The notes below the pieces were generated by a model. That model saw only the letters and a list, made by a program, of their open reading frames with translations, was not told where the DNA came from and ran no database searches. Of a stretch of 53,470 bases of DNA, positions 1 to 9,375 are shown piece after piece. Each line of letters opens with the position of its first letter. The first letter of the stretch is position 1. The stretch covers positions 1-53,470 of the forward strand of contig NZ_JAGGOS010000033.1 of NCBI RefSeq assembly GCF_018614205.1. The letters are read 5' to 3'. Both the position numbers and the translations under genes were made by a program. The DNA comes from Streptomyces sp. ISL-36 (lineage in GTDB: Bacteria > Actinomycetota > Actinomycetes > Streptomycetales > Streptomycetaceae).

Positions 1-87
1 TGTCATGAACAACAAGGGGGGGAAGTCATGCCGGACCCGAAGGCCGGTGGCCCCGTTGCGGAGCCACGAAAAAGGTAACGGGGGGGG

Positions 88-119
88 GAGGGGCGGGCAC
101 TGTGTGGTGCCCGCCCCTC
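88..119 (-). terminator. Hairpin terminator after the MFS gene
   Basis: A perfect 13-bp stem (arms 88-100 and 107-119) closes a 6-base loop 18 bases beyond the stop of the minus-strand MFS gene. No U-run follows, which is usual for actinobacterial terminators. Bases 1-87 contain no gene I can support. Confidence 0.75.
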
Positions 120-136
120 GGTGCGGAGGCCGGTCG

Positions 137-1441
137 TCAGGCTGTCGCGGGTGTGGGGCGTGCTTCCTGCGCGGGTTCGGCGAGGCGGCCCGTACGGTGC
201 AGGCCGTGGAGCGCCGCGGCGCAGGCGAGGCCGAGCGCGAGCAGCGCGAGCCAGGGGATGGCCGGGACGCCCGCCGTGCGGGCGGCGTCCAGGGCTGCGC
301 CGGTGAGCAGGTTCCCCACGGTGATGCCGATGCCGCAGATGGTGTTGTACAGCCCGTAGTGGGTGGCGACGAGGTGGTTGCCGGACAGGCGGACGATGGT
401 GTCCATCTCGAACGGGTAGGCGATCATCGTGCCGACGGCGAGCAGGAGTGCGGCGAGGATCGGCGGGAGCGCCGCGAGGGCCCAGAGTCCGGGGCCGCCG
501 TCGGGTACCGGAATCGCCGACGCGGCGAGCAGTGGTACGAAGGCGGCGCCCATGGTGAGCAGGCCCCAGGCCAGGGCCCGGCCCGGCTCCATCCTGGCCT
601 TGCACCAGGCCGTGATCTTCGTCTGGTAGAGGATCGTGCTCAGCCCGGAGACGGCGAAGAGGACGGCCACCGCGCCGGTGCCGAAGGTTCCGTCGCCGCC
701 GAGGCGGCGGACTTCGAGCGGCAGCGCCAGGTACACCTGGAACGTGAGGACGTACGAGCCGATCATGGCGGCGGAGAACAGCAGGAACGGCCGGTTCCGC
801 AGGATCCCGCGCCACTGGGCGAGAACACCCTCCCGGTGCTCCGCCTTCTTGTCGTCGGCGTCGGTGCCCCGTCGCTGCGGCAGGCTGCGGATCTGCACGA
901 TGCTGAGCAGCGCGAAGACGCCGGCAGACACGAGGCAGGTGACGCGGAAGTCGACGCCGGTCAGCACCATGCCGACCAGCGGGCCCAGCAGGATGCCGGC
1001 CTGGTAGAAGACGTTGAACAGGGCGAAGGCTTCCACCCGCCGTTCCCCGGAGTCCGCGGCGAGGTAGGCGCGGACGGCGGGGTTGAACAGAGCCCCGGCG
1101 AGCCCCGTCGCTGCCGACGCGGCCAGCAGTGCGGGCAGGGAGTCCACGAGCCCGAGGGTCGCGAAGCCGACAGTGCGCAGCACGCAGCCGGCGACGATGA
1201 GCGGCTTGTAACCGAATCGGTCGGCGAGGGTGCCGCCGACCAGGAACATGCCCTGCTGGCTGAAGTTGCGTACGCCGAGGACGAGTCCGACCACCCAGCC
1301 GGCGAGCCCGAGCGTCCCGGACAGGTGCGCGGCCAGGTAGGGCATGAGCATGTAGAAGCCGAGGTTGATGGTGAACTGATTCGCCATCAACAGCTGGACG
1401 CTCCGGGGGTAGGAACGGACCTGTGCGAGGGTGCTCTTCAC
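137..1441 (-). CDS. MFS transporter, probable small-molecule exporter
   Basis: A 434-residue major facilitator protein. The translation has about twelve hydrophobic segments, and the cytoplasmic loop motif [12 protein letters not shown] lies between predicted helices 2 and 3, typical of drug/H+ antiporter-type MFS proteins. I start it at GTG 1441 because that codon overlaps the stop of the upstream PLP-enzyme gene as GTGA, which implies translational coupling; a longer frame to 1519 would only add Arg/Pro-rich shadow sequence. It probably exports the product or substrate of the coupled enzyme. The substrate cannot be read from the sequence. Confidence 0.9.
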   Translation of the reverse strand: MKSTLAQVRSYPRSVQLLMANQFTINLGFYMLMPYLAAHLSGTLGLAGWVVGLVLGVRNFSQQGMFLVGGTLADRFGYKPLIVAGCVLRTVGFATLGLVDSLPALLAASAATGLAGALFNPAVRAYLAADSGERRVEAFALFNVFYQAGILLGPLVGMVLTGVDFRVTCLVSAGVFALLSIVQIRSLPQRRGTDADDKKAEHREGVLAQWRGILRNRPFLLFSAAMIGSYVLTFQVYLALPLEVRRLGGDGTFGTGAVAVLFAVSGLSTILYQTKITAWCKARMEPGRALAWGLLTMGAAFVPLLAASAIPVPDGGPGLWALAALPPILAALLLAVGTMIAYPFEMDTIVRLSGNHLVATHYGLYNTICGIGITVGNLLTGAALDAARTAGVPAIPWLALLALGLACAAALHGLHRTGRLAEPAQEARPTPATA

Positions 1442-2562
1442 CGCTGGTCGTCCTCCGGCTCGTCTTCCGGCTGCTCGGACTGGGCGCCGAGCGCGAGGGG
1501 GTCGACGACGGTGCTGCACCGGGTCCAGCGGGTGACCTCCTTCTCGTCCACGGCGCCGATGACCTCGGGCTCAAGCGGGGGCGGTCCGTCGAGCAGGCCG
1601 TGGGCGGCGCAGTAGTCGTCGTCATACACCGTGCCGAGGTAGCGTTGCGGGCCGTCCGGGAAGACGGCGGCGATCCGGGCGTCCGCCGGGAGCGTACGGG
1701 CGAGCCAGCCGGCGACCAGGGCGACGGCGCCCACGCTCCACCCGCCGGTGGCGTAGTGGGAGGAGGCAAGCTGTCGGCAGGTCCGGACGGCTTCGCCGGG
1801 GGCTACCCAGTGCACCTCGCTGAAGTTCTCGTACGCCACGTTGCGCGGGTAGATGCTGGAGCCGAGTCCGCGCATCAGCCGCGGCCTGGCCGGCTGGCCG
1901 AAGATGGTGGAGCCGATGGTGTCGACGCCCACGACCTTCAGGTCCGGATAGAGCTGGCGCAGGACCCGGGAGACGCCGGCGGAGTGGCCGCCGGTGCCGA
2001 CGCTGCACACGAGAACGTCGATGTGGCCGAGTGCTGAGGCGAGTTCGAGGGCGAGCGGGGTGTACGCGGTGGTGTTGTCGGGGTTGTTGTACTGGTCCGG
2101 GCACCAGGAGTCGGGGTGCTGGGCCATCAGTTGCTTCACGCGCTCGCGGCGGGCCTCCTGCCAGCCGCCTGTCGGGTGCGGTTCGGAGACCACGTTGACC
2201 TGGGCGCCGTACGCGGTCAGGAGGCGGGTCATCGACATCTCAAGGCCCGGGTCGGTGACCAGGGTGACGGGGTGCCCGTGGACCATGCCGGCCAGCGCGA
2301 GGCCGAGGCCGAGGGTGCCGCTCGTGGACTCGATGATCCTCGCGCCGGGCTTGAGCTCGCCGCGGGCGCGGGCGCGTTCGACCATGTGCAGGCCGGGCCG
2401 GTCCTTGATGCCGCCGGGGTTGAAGCCTTCCAGCTTGGCCCAGAAGCCGCGCCCGTAGGAGGCGAAGGGTTCGGTCACGCGGAGGAGGGGCGTGTTGCCG
2501 ACCAGCTCGGAAAGGGCGGTGCGGGCGGCGACGGTCGTGTCGGTGGGAAGGGTGGTCATCAT
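1438..2562 (-). CDS. PLP-dependent cysteine synthase family protein
   Basis: A 374-residue fold-type II PLP enzyme related to cysteine synthase and cystathionine beta-synthase. The Schiff-base lysine is K53 in GGIKDRPG, the substrate loop TSGTLG is at 80-85, and the phosphate-binding loop GTGGHS is at 189-194. The family performs beta-replacement on serine-type substrates. The acidic tail (about residues 345-374) and the coupling to an exporter suggest a specialised role rather than housekeeping cysteine synthesis. Two adjacent ATG codons open the frame and either could be used. The stop overlaps the MFS start by 4 bases. The substrate is unknown. Confidence 0.88.
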   Translation of the reverse strand: MMTTLPTDTTVAARTALSELVGNTPLLRVTEPFASYGRGFWAKLEGFNPGGIKDRPGLHMVERARARGELKPGARIIESTSGTLGLGLALAGMVHGHPVTLVTDPGLEMSMTRLLTAYGAQVNVVSEPHPTGGWQEARRERVKQLMAQHPDSWCPDQYNNPDNTTAYTPLALELASALGHIDVLVCSVGTGGHSAGVSRVLRQLYPDLKVVGVDTIGSTIFGQPARPRLMRGLGSSIYPRNVAYENFSEVHWVAPGEAVRTCRQLASSHYATGGWSVGAVALVAGWLARTLPADARIAAVFPDGPQRYLGTVYDDDYCAAHGLLDGPPPLEPEVIGAVDEKEVTRWTRCSTVVDPLALGAQSEQPEDEPEDDQR

Positions 2563-2678
2563 CGGCTCTCATTCGTAGATGGCGGTGTGGTGCGCGCATC
2601 TCGCCTGCCGTCGTGTCCGGGGAGCCCGGCGACGACGGCTCGGCGGCGGCCGGCTGGTGCCGGTCGCACGAGGGAGCT

Positions 2679-3116
2679 CTAGATCCGCCAGCAGCAGATG
2701 CCGGTGAGGGTGGCGCGGCCGCTCCGTATGTCTGCCGGACCGATGGGAGGCGCGGGGCCGGCCGTTGGGTGCGCGGCCTCGGAGTCGTCGAGGGACGTCA
2801 GGGCCACGGCAGCGGGCATCGTTCGCGAGGCTGCAACTTCCGCCCTGGGACTCGGCGCGGATGGAACGCACGACTCGGCCGAATGACGTTCCTCGGAGCC
2901 GTGGGCGTACGTGAGGTCGATCTCTGCGTGCTGGGACGCCGAGGACGTCCGGCCGTGGGTGTGGCCTTCTGCCCGGGAATGGTCGACGCAGACGACCGCG
3001 ACGACGGTGAAGAGAAAGAGGAGACAGGCGAGGACGGAGCGCAGTGCGGGCGCTCCGGTGACACCAGGAATTGCGTGTTTCCGAATCGGCACATTTCCTC
3101 CACGCGGAGTCTTCAT
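2679..3116 (-). CDS. Small membrane-anchored His-rich protein
   Basis: A 145-residue frame with one hydrophobic segment near the N-terminus (about residues 27-46) followed by a His-rich stretch (HTHG, QHAEI, HG, RHSAESC) and an Ala/Pro-rich tail ending in CCW. The overall look resembles the small actinobacterial DUF6153-type proteins, but I cannot confirm that. GTG at 3092, directly behind a GGAGGA site, is an alternative start and would remove eight residues. It lies between a similar small gene and the PLP-enzyme gene, all on the minus strand, so co-transcription is likely. No function can be assigned. Confidence 0.55.
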   Translation of the reverse strand: MKTPRGGNVPIRKHAIPGVTGAPALRSVLACLLFLFTVVAVVCVDHSRAEGHTHGRTSSASQHAEIDLTYAHGSEERHSAESCVPSAPSPRAEVAASRTMPAAVALTSLDDSEAAHPTAGPAPPIGPADIRSGRATLTGICCWRI

Positions 3117-3248
3117 TCCCGACGGGCCGACTCGACACTCGGGACTGAAGGTGACGGGTGATGAATTCCGGCCATGACGAATTCTGGCGACTTTTCCGGT
3201 GCGGCGCGCGGCGCCGTCGGGCTGTCGATCGTCAGTGGGCGTGGAGGT

Positions 3249-3638
3249 CTACACCCGAAGGATGTGTGCCGCTCTTGTCGGCGTGTGCGCCGCTCTGCTT
3301 CTCGGGGCGCTGTCGGCGGTGGCCGCAGGCTGCGCTGGTGCAAGCCGAGCGGGCGCCACATGCCGGTCCGAGCAGGCGCTCTGTCGAACGGCTTCGTGCT
3401 CGGCCTGGGCCGGGGCGCACTGCTCCAAGGGGAGTATGCGGCTGTCCGGATGGGGCGCCGTGGGAGAGGCGGTTGCCGTCACCTTTGCGACGTTCACGGC
3501 AGCGGCCGAGTGATCCTCCGGAGGCGCTCCGTGGATGGAGAGGAGACTGACCGTGAGGAGAATCGACCAAAGCGCGCACAGCGGACCCGAGGGAATTCGG
3601 GTCCGCAGAACACCGATAGGTGAGGGCGCCGTGATCAT
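3249..3638 (-). CDS. Small single-span membrane protein
   Basis: A 129-residue frame with one hydrophobic helix (about residues 19-36) and a mostly disordered Ala/Pro-rich tail with Cys and His residues. It is built like the next gene downstream, so the two may be distant paralogues of a DUF6153-like type. A promoter-like TTGCCA...TAGGAT lies immediately upstream, with its -10 box only 6 bases before the ATG, which fits a leaderless transcript. Codon bias is weaker than in neighbouring genes. A plus-strand frame over the same bases (3199-3513) is the competing reading. Confidence 0.5.
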   Translation of the reverse strand: MITAPSPIGVLRTRIPSGPLCALWSILLTVSLLSIHGAPPEDHSAAAVNVAKVTATASPTAPHPDSRILPLEQCAPAQAEHEAVRQSACSDRHVAPARLAPAQPAATADSAPRSRAAHTPTRAAHILRV

Positions 3639-3644
3639 GCCGTA

Positions 3645-3675
3645 ATCCTAGCGTGCGTCATCCGCCTTTTGGCAA
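3645..3675 (-). promoter_or_regulatory. Promoter of the small-protein/PLP/MFS group
   Basis: On the minus strand TTGCCA (3675-3670) is followed after 19 bases by TAGGAT (3650-3645), close to the vegetative consensus. Transcription would begin at or next to the ATG at 3638, so a leaderless mRNA is expected. Confidence 0.5.
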
Positions 3676-3798
3676 CTCACTCCTCAGAGGTCTCTGCCAC
3701 ATCGCACATTTGGTGCGGGTGTGGATATACGAATGAGTGAGCGTTGAGCGAAAATTGGTGTGGACCTTTCCCGGCCTCCTGGGCGAGAGTCATTTTCC

Positions 3799-4567
3799 TC
3801 AGGTGCTGGAGACGGTCAGGCGCTTGTCGAACGTCTTTCCGCCGTCCTTCGACTCGTACACGCCGTCCTGGGTGGCGACGAGCAGGTGCTGCGGCGTGAC
3901 GGCCGTGAGGGCCTGCGGCCGCCCTCCTGGCACGGTGGAGACGCTCTTCCAGGACTTTCCGCTGTCGGTGCTCCGGTTGAGCGTTCCGCCCGGATCCACG
4001 CCGTACAGCCCGTCGTCTCCCGCCCAGGAGGTGAACGCGAGGACGGGTGCCGCATCGGTGCCGAACGTCCTGCCTCCGTCGGTGCTTCTGGCGATGCCCT
4101 CCTGGGTCGTCGCGAGGACGACGTCCGGGGCGGCGGGGTTCACCGCGATGTCCAGTGCGTCGAGGGTCGCACGGTTCTCCCAGGAGACACCGTCCTTGCC
4201 ACGCGGAGCAGGCCGTTCGTGCTGTCGTACCCGAAGATCTGGCCGTTCGCGTACTCGAGCGCGTGTAAGTCCACCTCGCCGGCGAGGGACTTGGTCTTCC
4301 AGGTCTTGCCGGTGTCGGTGCTCTCGGTCAGGCCGCGGTTGCCGGGCTCGTCGCTGCCCGGCTCGGGGTAACCGCTGGCCAGGAAGGTGCGTTCGCGGGC
4401 GACGGTGAAGCCCATGAAGTCGGCCTTGCTCGGCCGACGAGTTGGGGAGCGCCGCTGTCATCGGGCGTGTAGACGCCGTCGTGCGTCGCGACGTAGAGCC
4501 GGCCGTCGGCCGGGTCGACGCCGAGTCCGTGGATGTGACTCAGGGACCCGCCGGTCGCCTTGTCGCC
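3799..4567 (-). pseudogene. Frameshifted Asp-box propeller (F510_1955-like) gene
   Basis: Three overlapping minus-strand frames together spell one sialidase/Vps10-like propeller protein. The first covers HIHGLGVDPADGRLYVATH. After a one-base loss near 4431-4434 the second continues with ADFMGFTVA through LTESTDTGKTWK. After a second one-base loss near 4198-4203 the third runs to the natural end. Asp-box motifs are visible in order: STDTGKTW, STDGGRTF, STDSGKSW, SKDGGKTF. Relatives are secreted lipoproteins of about 300 residues. Here no signal peptide or Cys can be found upstream, so the 5' end also seems lost. Sequencing error is the alternative, but two shifts plus a missing start favour decay. 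Confidence 0.8.
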
Positions 4568-4766
4568 CCGATGCGTCGACGCCGGCTCGGTCCTCGTGGT
4601 GCATCTGCTGGGCTTCGCGGGAGTGAACCAGGGCGTCGGCCTCGTCGACGACGAGGATCTGTACGGCGCGAGCACCTTGGGGGCGTCTTGGCGACGACCG
4701 GAAGCCCGTCGAACGACTTGGGCGAGCGGGAAGACAAGAGTCTGATCCGAGTCGCCTGGAAACTGC

Positions 4767-4794
4767 CAACGGCGCGTACGTGTACGCGCCGTTG
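4767..4794. terminator. Hairpin between the hypothetical gene and the propeller pseudogene
   Basis: A 13-bp perfect inverted repeat around a 2-base centre (arms 4767-4779 and 4782-4794) lies 45 bases beyond the stop at 4839. The bases from 4568 to 4838 otherwise hold no gene I can support. Confidence 0.65.
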
Positions 4795-4838
4795 CAGCTA
4801 TCGCCGTGACCTTGGCGGCCGAGACTACGGGTACGCGT

Positions 4839-5306
4839 TCACTCTCCGTCTTCCGGTGCCGCCCCGTGCAGCGCAGCACGGACGAGAGGGACGTCCACGG
4901 CAGGGATGGCGAGTTCCCAGTGGCGATCGGCGGCTTGTAGGGACAGCAGACGGAACTGTCCCTTGCTGATCCCTTGGCTGCCCCGGCCGGCGACCGGGCC
5001 CACCCCATGGACGTGAAACGGAGCAACCAGGGCGACGCCTTCACGGGATCGGCCGAGGACTCGGAACGGCAGCCACACCACCGGCGACGCCGCGGCAGGA
5101 TCCAGAATCAACGATCCCTGTCGGAAGCGATGGCCGTCACGGGCGAACGCGGTGACTTCCCGCGCCTCTCCCGCGTTCAACGCTACGAGGTCCGCCTCGG
5201 CGCGATGCCGAGCATCTCCGGTGAACTGCCCGACGAGACGACTCGGATGCCGCAGCAGATCCGAGAACGTCTGCGTCCCCGCGGCCCGTCGCAATTTTCG
5301 CCCCAC
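4839..5306 (-). CDS. Hypothetical protein
   Basis: A frame of 155 residues starting at GTG 5306, preferred because an AAGGGGG ribosome site lies just upstream; a longer frame reaches 5363. The composition is soluble, with beta-rich stretches such as GSLILDP, VVWLPFRVLG and WELAIPAVDVPLV, and it has no signal peptide or membrane segment. The pattern faintly recalls DUF2550-like actinobacterial proteins, but the resemblance is too weak for a call. It is flanked by a hairpin downstream and by the alpha/beta hydrolase upstream on the same strand. Function unknown. Confidence 0.55.
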   Translation of the reverse strand: MGRKLRRAAGTQTFSDLLRHPSRLVGQFTGDARHRAEADLVALNAGEAREVTAFARDGHRFRQGSLILDPAAASPVVWLPFRVLGRSREGVALVAPFHVHGVGPVAGRGSQGISKGQFRLLSLQAADRHWELAIPAVDVPLVRAALHGAAPEDGE

Positions 5307-5498
5307 CTTTGCCCCCTTGCATCGCGGTCGTACCCAGATTAGCGACGGGGTGGGCGGGATCATTCCTCAGCCACGTGCGCGTTCAGCGGGTGGGGGAGCC
5401 GACGGGCCGGACGGCTGGGTTCGGGCCCCCCGGGGCACCGCCCCCCGGCCCCGAGGCACCGGCCCCCCCGAGGCACGTTCTCAGCGTCGGGGGGCGCG

Positions 5499-7118
5499 CT
5501 ACGTGCCGGCCGGATTCGCCACGCCGTTTGCATCGACCACGAAGTGGCCGTTCACCGCGCCGTCGAAGGTCCCGGCCTTGATCCATTCGATCACCGCCGC
5601 CTGGTACGTGGCGTGCGGGCCGGCCCAGGGACGGCCGGGGCGGCCGCCGTACGGCGTTCCCGATTCCGGGGTGCACCGTGGGCCGGTGCAGCCGCCGAGG
5701 TGGAGCAGGTGGCTGCCGCACTCCACCTGCACCAGCACCTTGTTGCGCACGGTGAGGCTGTTGTAGAGGACGGTCGAGCCGCTCGGCGCGGCGACGGTGT
5801 CGTCGAGACCGTGGATGACCAGCGCCGGCGTGGACTGCTGCGCCGCGACGGTGGCGTTCCAGCCGTACAGGTTGAGTGTGGGCGCGCGGCTGACGCCGGC
5901 CGGGTGCGCCGGGTCACTGCCGCCCCACGTGCTCCCCAGGGGGTCTTCCTCCATCATCTGCTGCCACAGCTGCTCCTGCGTGCCGGGGATGCGATGGCCG
6001 GTGCAGACCGCGTCACGTCCGGGCGGCAGCGTCGGCCCGGACAGGATGTTCTCTTCCTGTGTAAGTCGGGTCGGGAAGGTCGGGAAGCCTCCCGGCGGGG
6101 TCACCTCCTCGGTCGGAGTCCCGAAGGGCGACGACTGGAACACGGCGCGGTCGACCTTCTTGATGACGTCTGCGCTCCCGGGGATGACCGGGTTGGCCGC
6201 GTACAACGTCCGGCCCACGTACGCGGCGCCGAAGGACCAGCCGATCAGGGTGACCTTGCCGCCCCTCGGCTTGGCGCGCGCGATGGCGTCGTCGATGACC
6301 TGGCCGATGTCGCGTACGAAGACGTCGGCACGGGCGAAACGGGTGAAGGTCGAGTGCGCGCGCCGCTGCCCGTCGAGCGGGTTGTTCAGGAGCAGCATCC
6401 CCTGCTGATCGAGCGGGGCGGGCGGGGTACCGGGGCGGTCGCACCCTTCGGGGTGGGGGCAGCTGCCGTCCGCCGAATAGGGCCGAAGGCTCGCGTTGCC
6501 GGGATCGTCGAGACCGTCCGCGAATCGCGTCGAGAGGCCATAGCCCAGAAGGCTGGGCGCGAAGGTGTCGATTCCGGCTTGGGCGAGCGCCCGCTGTGTG
6601 CTGAGCGTCCCGCCGTCGGGGTCGCTGTGGCGCAGGTCGAACGACGGAGTGCCGGAGACGCCGCTGCCGTGGACCAGCACGGCAGCGCGGTTCGGCACCC
6701 TCGGGCACTTGCCGTGCGCGTACACCGGTTGGACGCGGTGGACCTGGATCTTCGCCGGGCGGCCGTCGAACTTCGGGTCGGGCATCAGCCCCGGCGGCAC
6801 GGTGAAGGACAGCCAGTGGTCCGTCGCACTGACGCCGGTCGGCTCCCGGTCGCAGCGCACGGCCGAGGGTACGGCGCCGGCGGCGGCCGCGAAGCCGGAG
6901 CCGAAAGTGCTCGCGATCAGGCCGGCGGACAGGAGGAGGAGCCACGGCTTGCGAGCCCGGGACCTCGGGCGCGAGCCGGTGCGGTGTGCTCCGGCCGGCC
7001 ACGGGCCCCGGCTGAGTCGGGACCGCTCGGTCCGTGCCGTACGTGCCCGCTGTGCGGCAGACCCGCTGGTTGAGCCCACAACTAAGCTGGTCGGCCGGTC
7101 ATCGCCACGGATCACCAC
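5499..7118 (-). CDS. Secreted alpha/beta hydrolase
   Basis: A 539-residue exported hydrolase. A long Arg-rich n-region precedes a hydrophobic core at about residues 58-80 ending AAAAGA, so an unusually long signal peptide or a downstream start is likely. The catalytic elements are the oxyanion strand LVHGSG (148-153), the nucleophile elbow GWSFG with S295, an acid in HGLDD (D439 or D440), and a His in CGSHLLH (H470 or H473). Several Cys pairs fit an extracellular protein. It may be an esterase, lipase or peptidase; the substrate cannot be told. The gene appears monocistronic. Confidence 0.85.
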   Translation of the reverse strand: MVIRGDDRPTSLVVGSTSGSAAQRARTARTERSRLSRGPWPAGAHRTGSRPRSRARKPWLLLLSAGLIASTFGSGFAAAAGAVPSAVRCDREPTGVSATDHWLSFTVPPGLMPDPKFDGRPAKIQVHRVQPVYAHGKCPRVPNRAAVLVHGSGVSGTPSFDLRHSDPDGGTLSTQRALAQAGIDTFAPSLLGYGLSTRFADGLDDPGNASLRPYSADGSCPHPEGCDRPGTPPAPLDQQGMLLLNNPLDGQRRAHSTFTRFARADVFVRDIGQVIDDAIARAKPRGGKVTLIGWSFGAAYVGRTLYAANPVIPGSADVIKKVDRAVFQSSPFGTPTEEVTPPGGFPTFPTRLTQEENILSGPTLPPGRDAVCTGHRIPGTQEQLWQQMMEEDPLGSTWGGSDPAHPAGVSRAPTLNLYGWNATVAAQQSTPALVIHGLDDTVAAPSGSTVLYNSLTVRNKVLVQVECGSHLLHLGGCTGPRCTPESGTPYGGRPGRPWAGPHATYQAAVIEWIKAGTFDGAVNGHFVVDANGVANPAGT

Positions 7119-7263
7119 GGCTGCTGTGCACGTGAAAGTGCGCCCGGTCCGGCTCTCTGTGTCGGCGCGTCGTCCGGCCCGCAGGGCAGGCCGTCACCAC
7201 TGTCCGGCGCGCCGACGCTGTATCAAATGACGCCGAAGGCCAGCGCTTTCGGTTCGGCGGCGC

Positions 7264-8187
7264 TCAACTGCTCGCTCGGGTTGCGCTGTTGTGGAGGGAG
7301 TCGAGGAGGGCCAGCTCGTCCGTGGAGAGGCGCAGGGCACCGGCGGCCACGTTGGCGGCCAGGTGGTCGGGGTTGCCGGTGCCCGGGATGGCCAGTACGT
7401 GGGGGCCCTGGTGCAGCGTCCATGCCAGCCGGATCTGGGCCGCGCTGGCCCCGTGCGCCCGTGCCAGGGCCCGTACCTCGGCGCTGTCGGCGACGCCGCT
7501 CGCACCCGCCTCGCGCCCGGTGCCGGCGATCGCGTAGAACGGCACGAAGGCGATGCCCTGTTCACCGCAGGTGCGCAGGAACGCGTCGTGCTCGGGCCGT
7601 ACGCCGATGCCGTACATGTTCTGGACGCAGACCACGGGCGCGATGGCCCGGGCCTCGGCCAGGTGGTGAGGCTGGATGTTTGAGAGGCCGAGGTGGCGGA
7701 TGAGGCCGGCCTGGCGGAGTTCGGCGAGCGCGCCGAAGCGGTCCGCGATCGAGTCGGTCCCGACGATGCGCAGGTTCACCACGTCGAGGTGTTCCCGGCC
7801 GAGCTGGCGCAGGTTCTCCTCCACCTGGCCGCGTAGCTGCTCGGCGGTGGCGTGAGGCAGCCAGGCCCCTGACGGGTCCCGGCCGGGCCCCACCTTGGTG
7901 GTGATCACAAGATCGTCCGGGTAGGGGGCCAGCGCCCGGTTGATCAGCTCGTTGGCGGAGCGCAATGGGGAGAAGTAGAACGCGGCGGTGTCGATGTGAT
8001 TCACCCCCAACTCCCGCGCACGGCGCAGCACACCGATCGCCTCGCCGCGGTCGCGGGGGACGGCGTCGGGGGTGAGCGCCTCGCCGCTCTGCGGCAGGCG
8101 CATCGCGCCGAAGCCCATCCGGTTGACCGTGCGGTCGCCGAGCGTCCAAGTGCCGGACGCCGCTGCTGTGATCGTCTGTGAGGTCAT
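7264..8187 (-). CDS. Aldo/keto reductase, YdbC-like
   Basis: A 307-residue NAD(P)H-dependent oxidoreductase with the AKR barrel pattern: GFGAMRLP at the N-terminus, HIDTAAFY carrying the Asp and Tyr, TTKVG carrying the Lys, and AIPGTGNPDHL near the cofactor end. The usual catalytic His strand reads VVNLR instead, as in the E. coli YdbC (PdxI) pyridoxal reductase subgroup, so pyridoxal or another small aldehyde is a plausible substrate by inference. The ATG at 8187 follows a GGAG site. It is divergent from the DUF5937-type regulator gene, which probably controls it. Confidence 0.9.
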   Translation of the reverse strand: MTSQTITAAASGTWTLGDRTVNRMGFGAMRLPQSGEALTPDAVPRDRGEAIGVLRRARELGVNHIDTAAFYFSPLRSANELINRALAPYPDDLVITTKVGPGRDPSGAWLPHATAEQLRGQVEENLRQLGREHLDVVNLRIVGTDSIADRFGALAELRQAGLIRHLGLSNIQPHHLAEARAIAPVVCVQNMYGIGVRPEHDAFLRTCGEQGIAFVPFYAIAGTGREAGASGVADSAEVRALARAHGASAAQIRLAWTLHQGPHVLAIPGTGNPDHLAANVAAGALRLSTDELALLDSLHNSATRASS

Positions 8188-8251
8188 GTCGGGATGATCT
8201 CCGCCCGGTAGGCTGCGGGGCCATTGGTTAAGAAATACGTGAATCCTCGGG

Positions 8252-9256
8252 GTGGGTGTGCTGGCGGAGCTGGCGTTTTCGGTGAGCGACTTGGCGCGGA
8301 TGCGGTTCGTGGTCTCGCCGATGTGGGAGGTCGGGCCCAGCATGCGCCTGATGCGGGTCGGCTCCGTCCACCCGGCGCACCGGAAGTGGGCCTCGCAGGT
8401 ACGGCCACGGCTGGCAGCCGCGGGCCTCGACCGCGGCATGCTCGCCGAACTGGTCCCGTCGTCGGGGTACGTGCCCGACTTCCTCAACCCGGCGCCCATC
8501 GGGCCGGCCCCCACTCTGGAGGAGGAGCTCGCCAGGATCCGGGCCACTCCCGCCGGCCGTGTCCGCCGGGAACTCGACCGCATGGCGCACGAGCAGAGGG
8601 GTCTCGGCCCCCTGCTGCGCAGCCTGTACGCCGATCCGCGAGGCGAGTTGGTCCGGGTCGCGGAAGAGATCGAGACCTACTGGGAGCTGGCCTTGGCGCC
8701 CTACTGGCCACGGGTCCGGGAGGTGCTCGACTCCGACATCTTCCACCGACTCCGGCAACTGGCGGAGCACGGGGCGGCCCGTCTCTTCAACGAGCTGCAC
8801 CCGTCGGTGAGCTGGGACGACCATGCCCTGCGGCTCGCCGGGCGCCCGGGCCCGCTGTCCCGGCGGACGGCCGGCACAGGACTGCTGCTGATCCCGTCGG
8901 CGTTCACGGGGCCCGGTCTGTTCACCCGCGCGTCGCCGCCGGACCCGCCGCAACTGGCTTACCCGGCCCGGGGTACCGGCTCACTGTGGGAAGCCCGGCC
9001 CCTCCCGCGGACCGATGCCCTCACCGGCGTGCTGGGCCGCTCGCGAACCAGGCTGCTGACCGAGCTGGACTCCCCGGCCTCCACGATCGAACTCGCCCGC
9101 CGCACCGGGCTCTCGGCGGCCGGCGTGTCCCAGTGCCTCACCGCGCTGCGTGACGCGGGCCTGGTCAGCGCCCACCGAGTCGGCCGCCGCGTGCTCTACG
9201 CCCGTACGTCCGTCGCCGAGGACCTCTGCGCCGCCTCCGCTCCCGAACGCCCGTGA
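8252..9256 (+). CDS. DUF5937/ArsR-family transcriptional regulator
   Basis: A 334-residue protein with a long N-terminal region of DUF5937 type (residues 1 to about 230, with WEVGPSMR and HRKWA) and a C-terminal winged helix of ArsR type (about 250-325, recognition region LARRTGLSAAGVSQCLTALRDAGLV). Such proteins usually repress a divergent gene, here the aldo/keto reductase; an AT-rich stretch at 8222-8244 separates the two. GTG at 8252 or GTG at 8258 could start it; the GGGG at 8248 favours 8258. The ligand is unknown. Confidence 0.85.
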   Translation: MGVLAELAFSVSDLARMRFVVSPMWEVGPSMRLMRVGSVHPAHRKWASQVRPRLAAAGLDRGMLAELVPSSGYVPDFLNPAPIGPAPTLEEELARIRATPAGRVRRELDRMAHEQRGLGPLLRSLYADPRGELVRVAEEIETYWELALAPYWPRVREVLDSDIFHRLRQLAEHGAARLFNELHPSVSWDDHALRLAGRPGPLSRRTAGTGLLLIPSAFTGPGLFTRASPPDPPQLAYPARGTGSLWEARPLPRTDALTGVLGRSRTRLLTELDSPASTIELARRTGLSAAGVSQCLTALRDAGLVSAHRVGRRVLYARTSVAEDLCAASAPERP

Positions 9257-9302
9257 GACGGCGAGGGGGCGCCCGATTCCTTGCCGCCGGGGGAAGCGCT
9301 GT

Positions 9303-9330
9303 GGGGCGGTTGCCCAGCGCCGACCGCCCC
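9303..9330. terminator. Hairpin between convergent genes
   Basis: Arms 9303-9310 and 9323-9330 form a perfect 8-bp GC stem around a 12-base loop, between the regulator gene and the convergent DinB gene. Confidence 0.55.
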
Positions 9331-9375
9331 CGCGCCCTTCGGGGCTCCTCGCTCGCCCTGCGCCGGACGGATCGC

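Noticed and set aside
5..1615. Long plus-strand frame of 536 codons
   Set aside because: It is antisense to the MFS gene, extremely Arg/Gly/Glu-rich and has no domain signal; a GC-rich shadow frame.
3199..3513. Plus-strand frame with a hydrophobic Ala/Cys-rich segment that could be a secreted peptide
   Set aside because: It is antisense to the 3249-3638 gene, which has an upstream promoter-like sequence; no ribosome site was seen for the plus frame.
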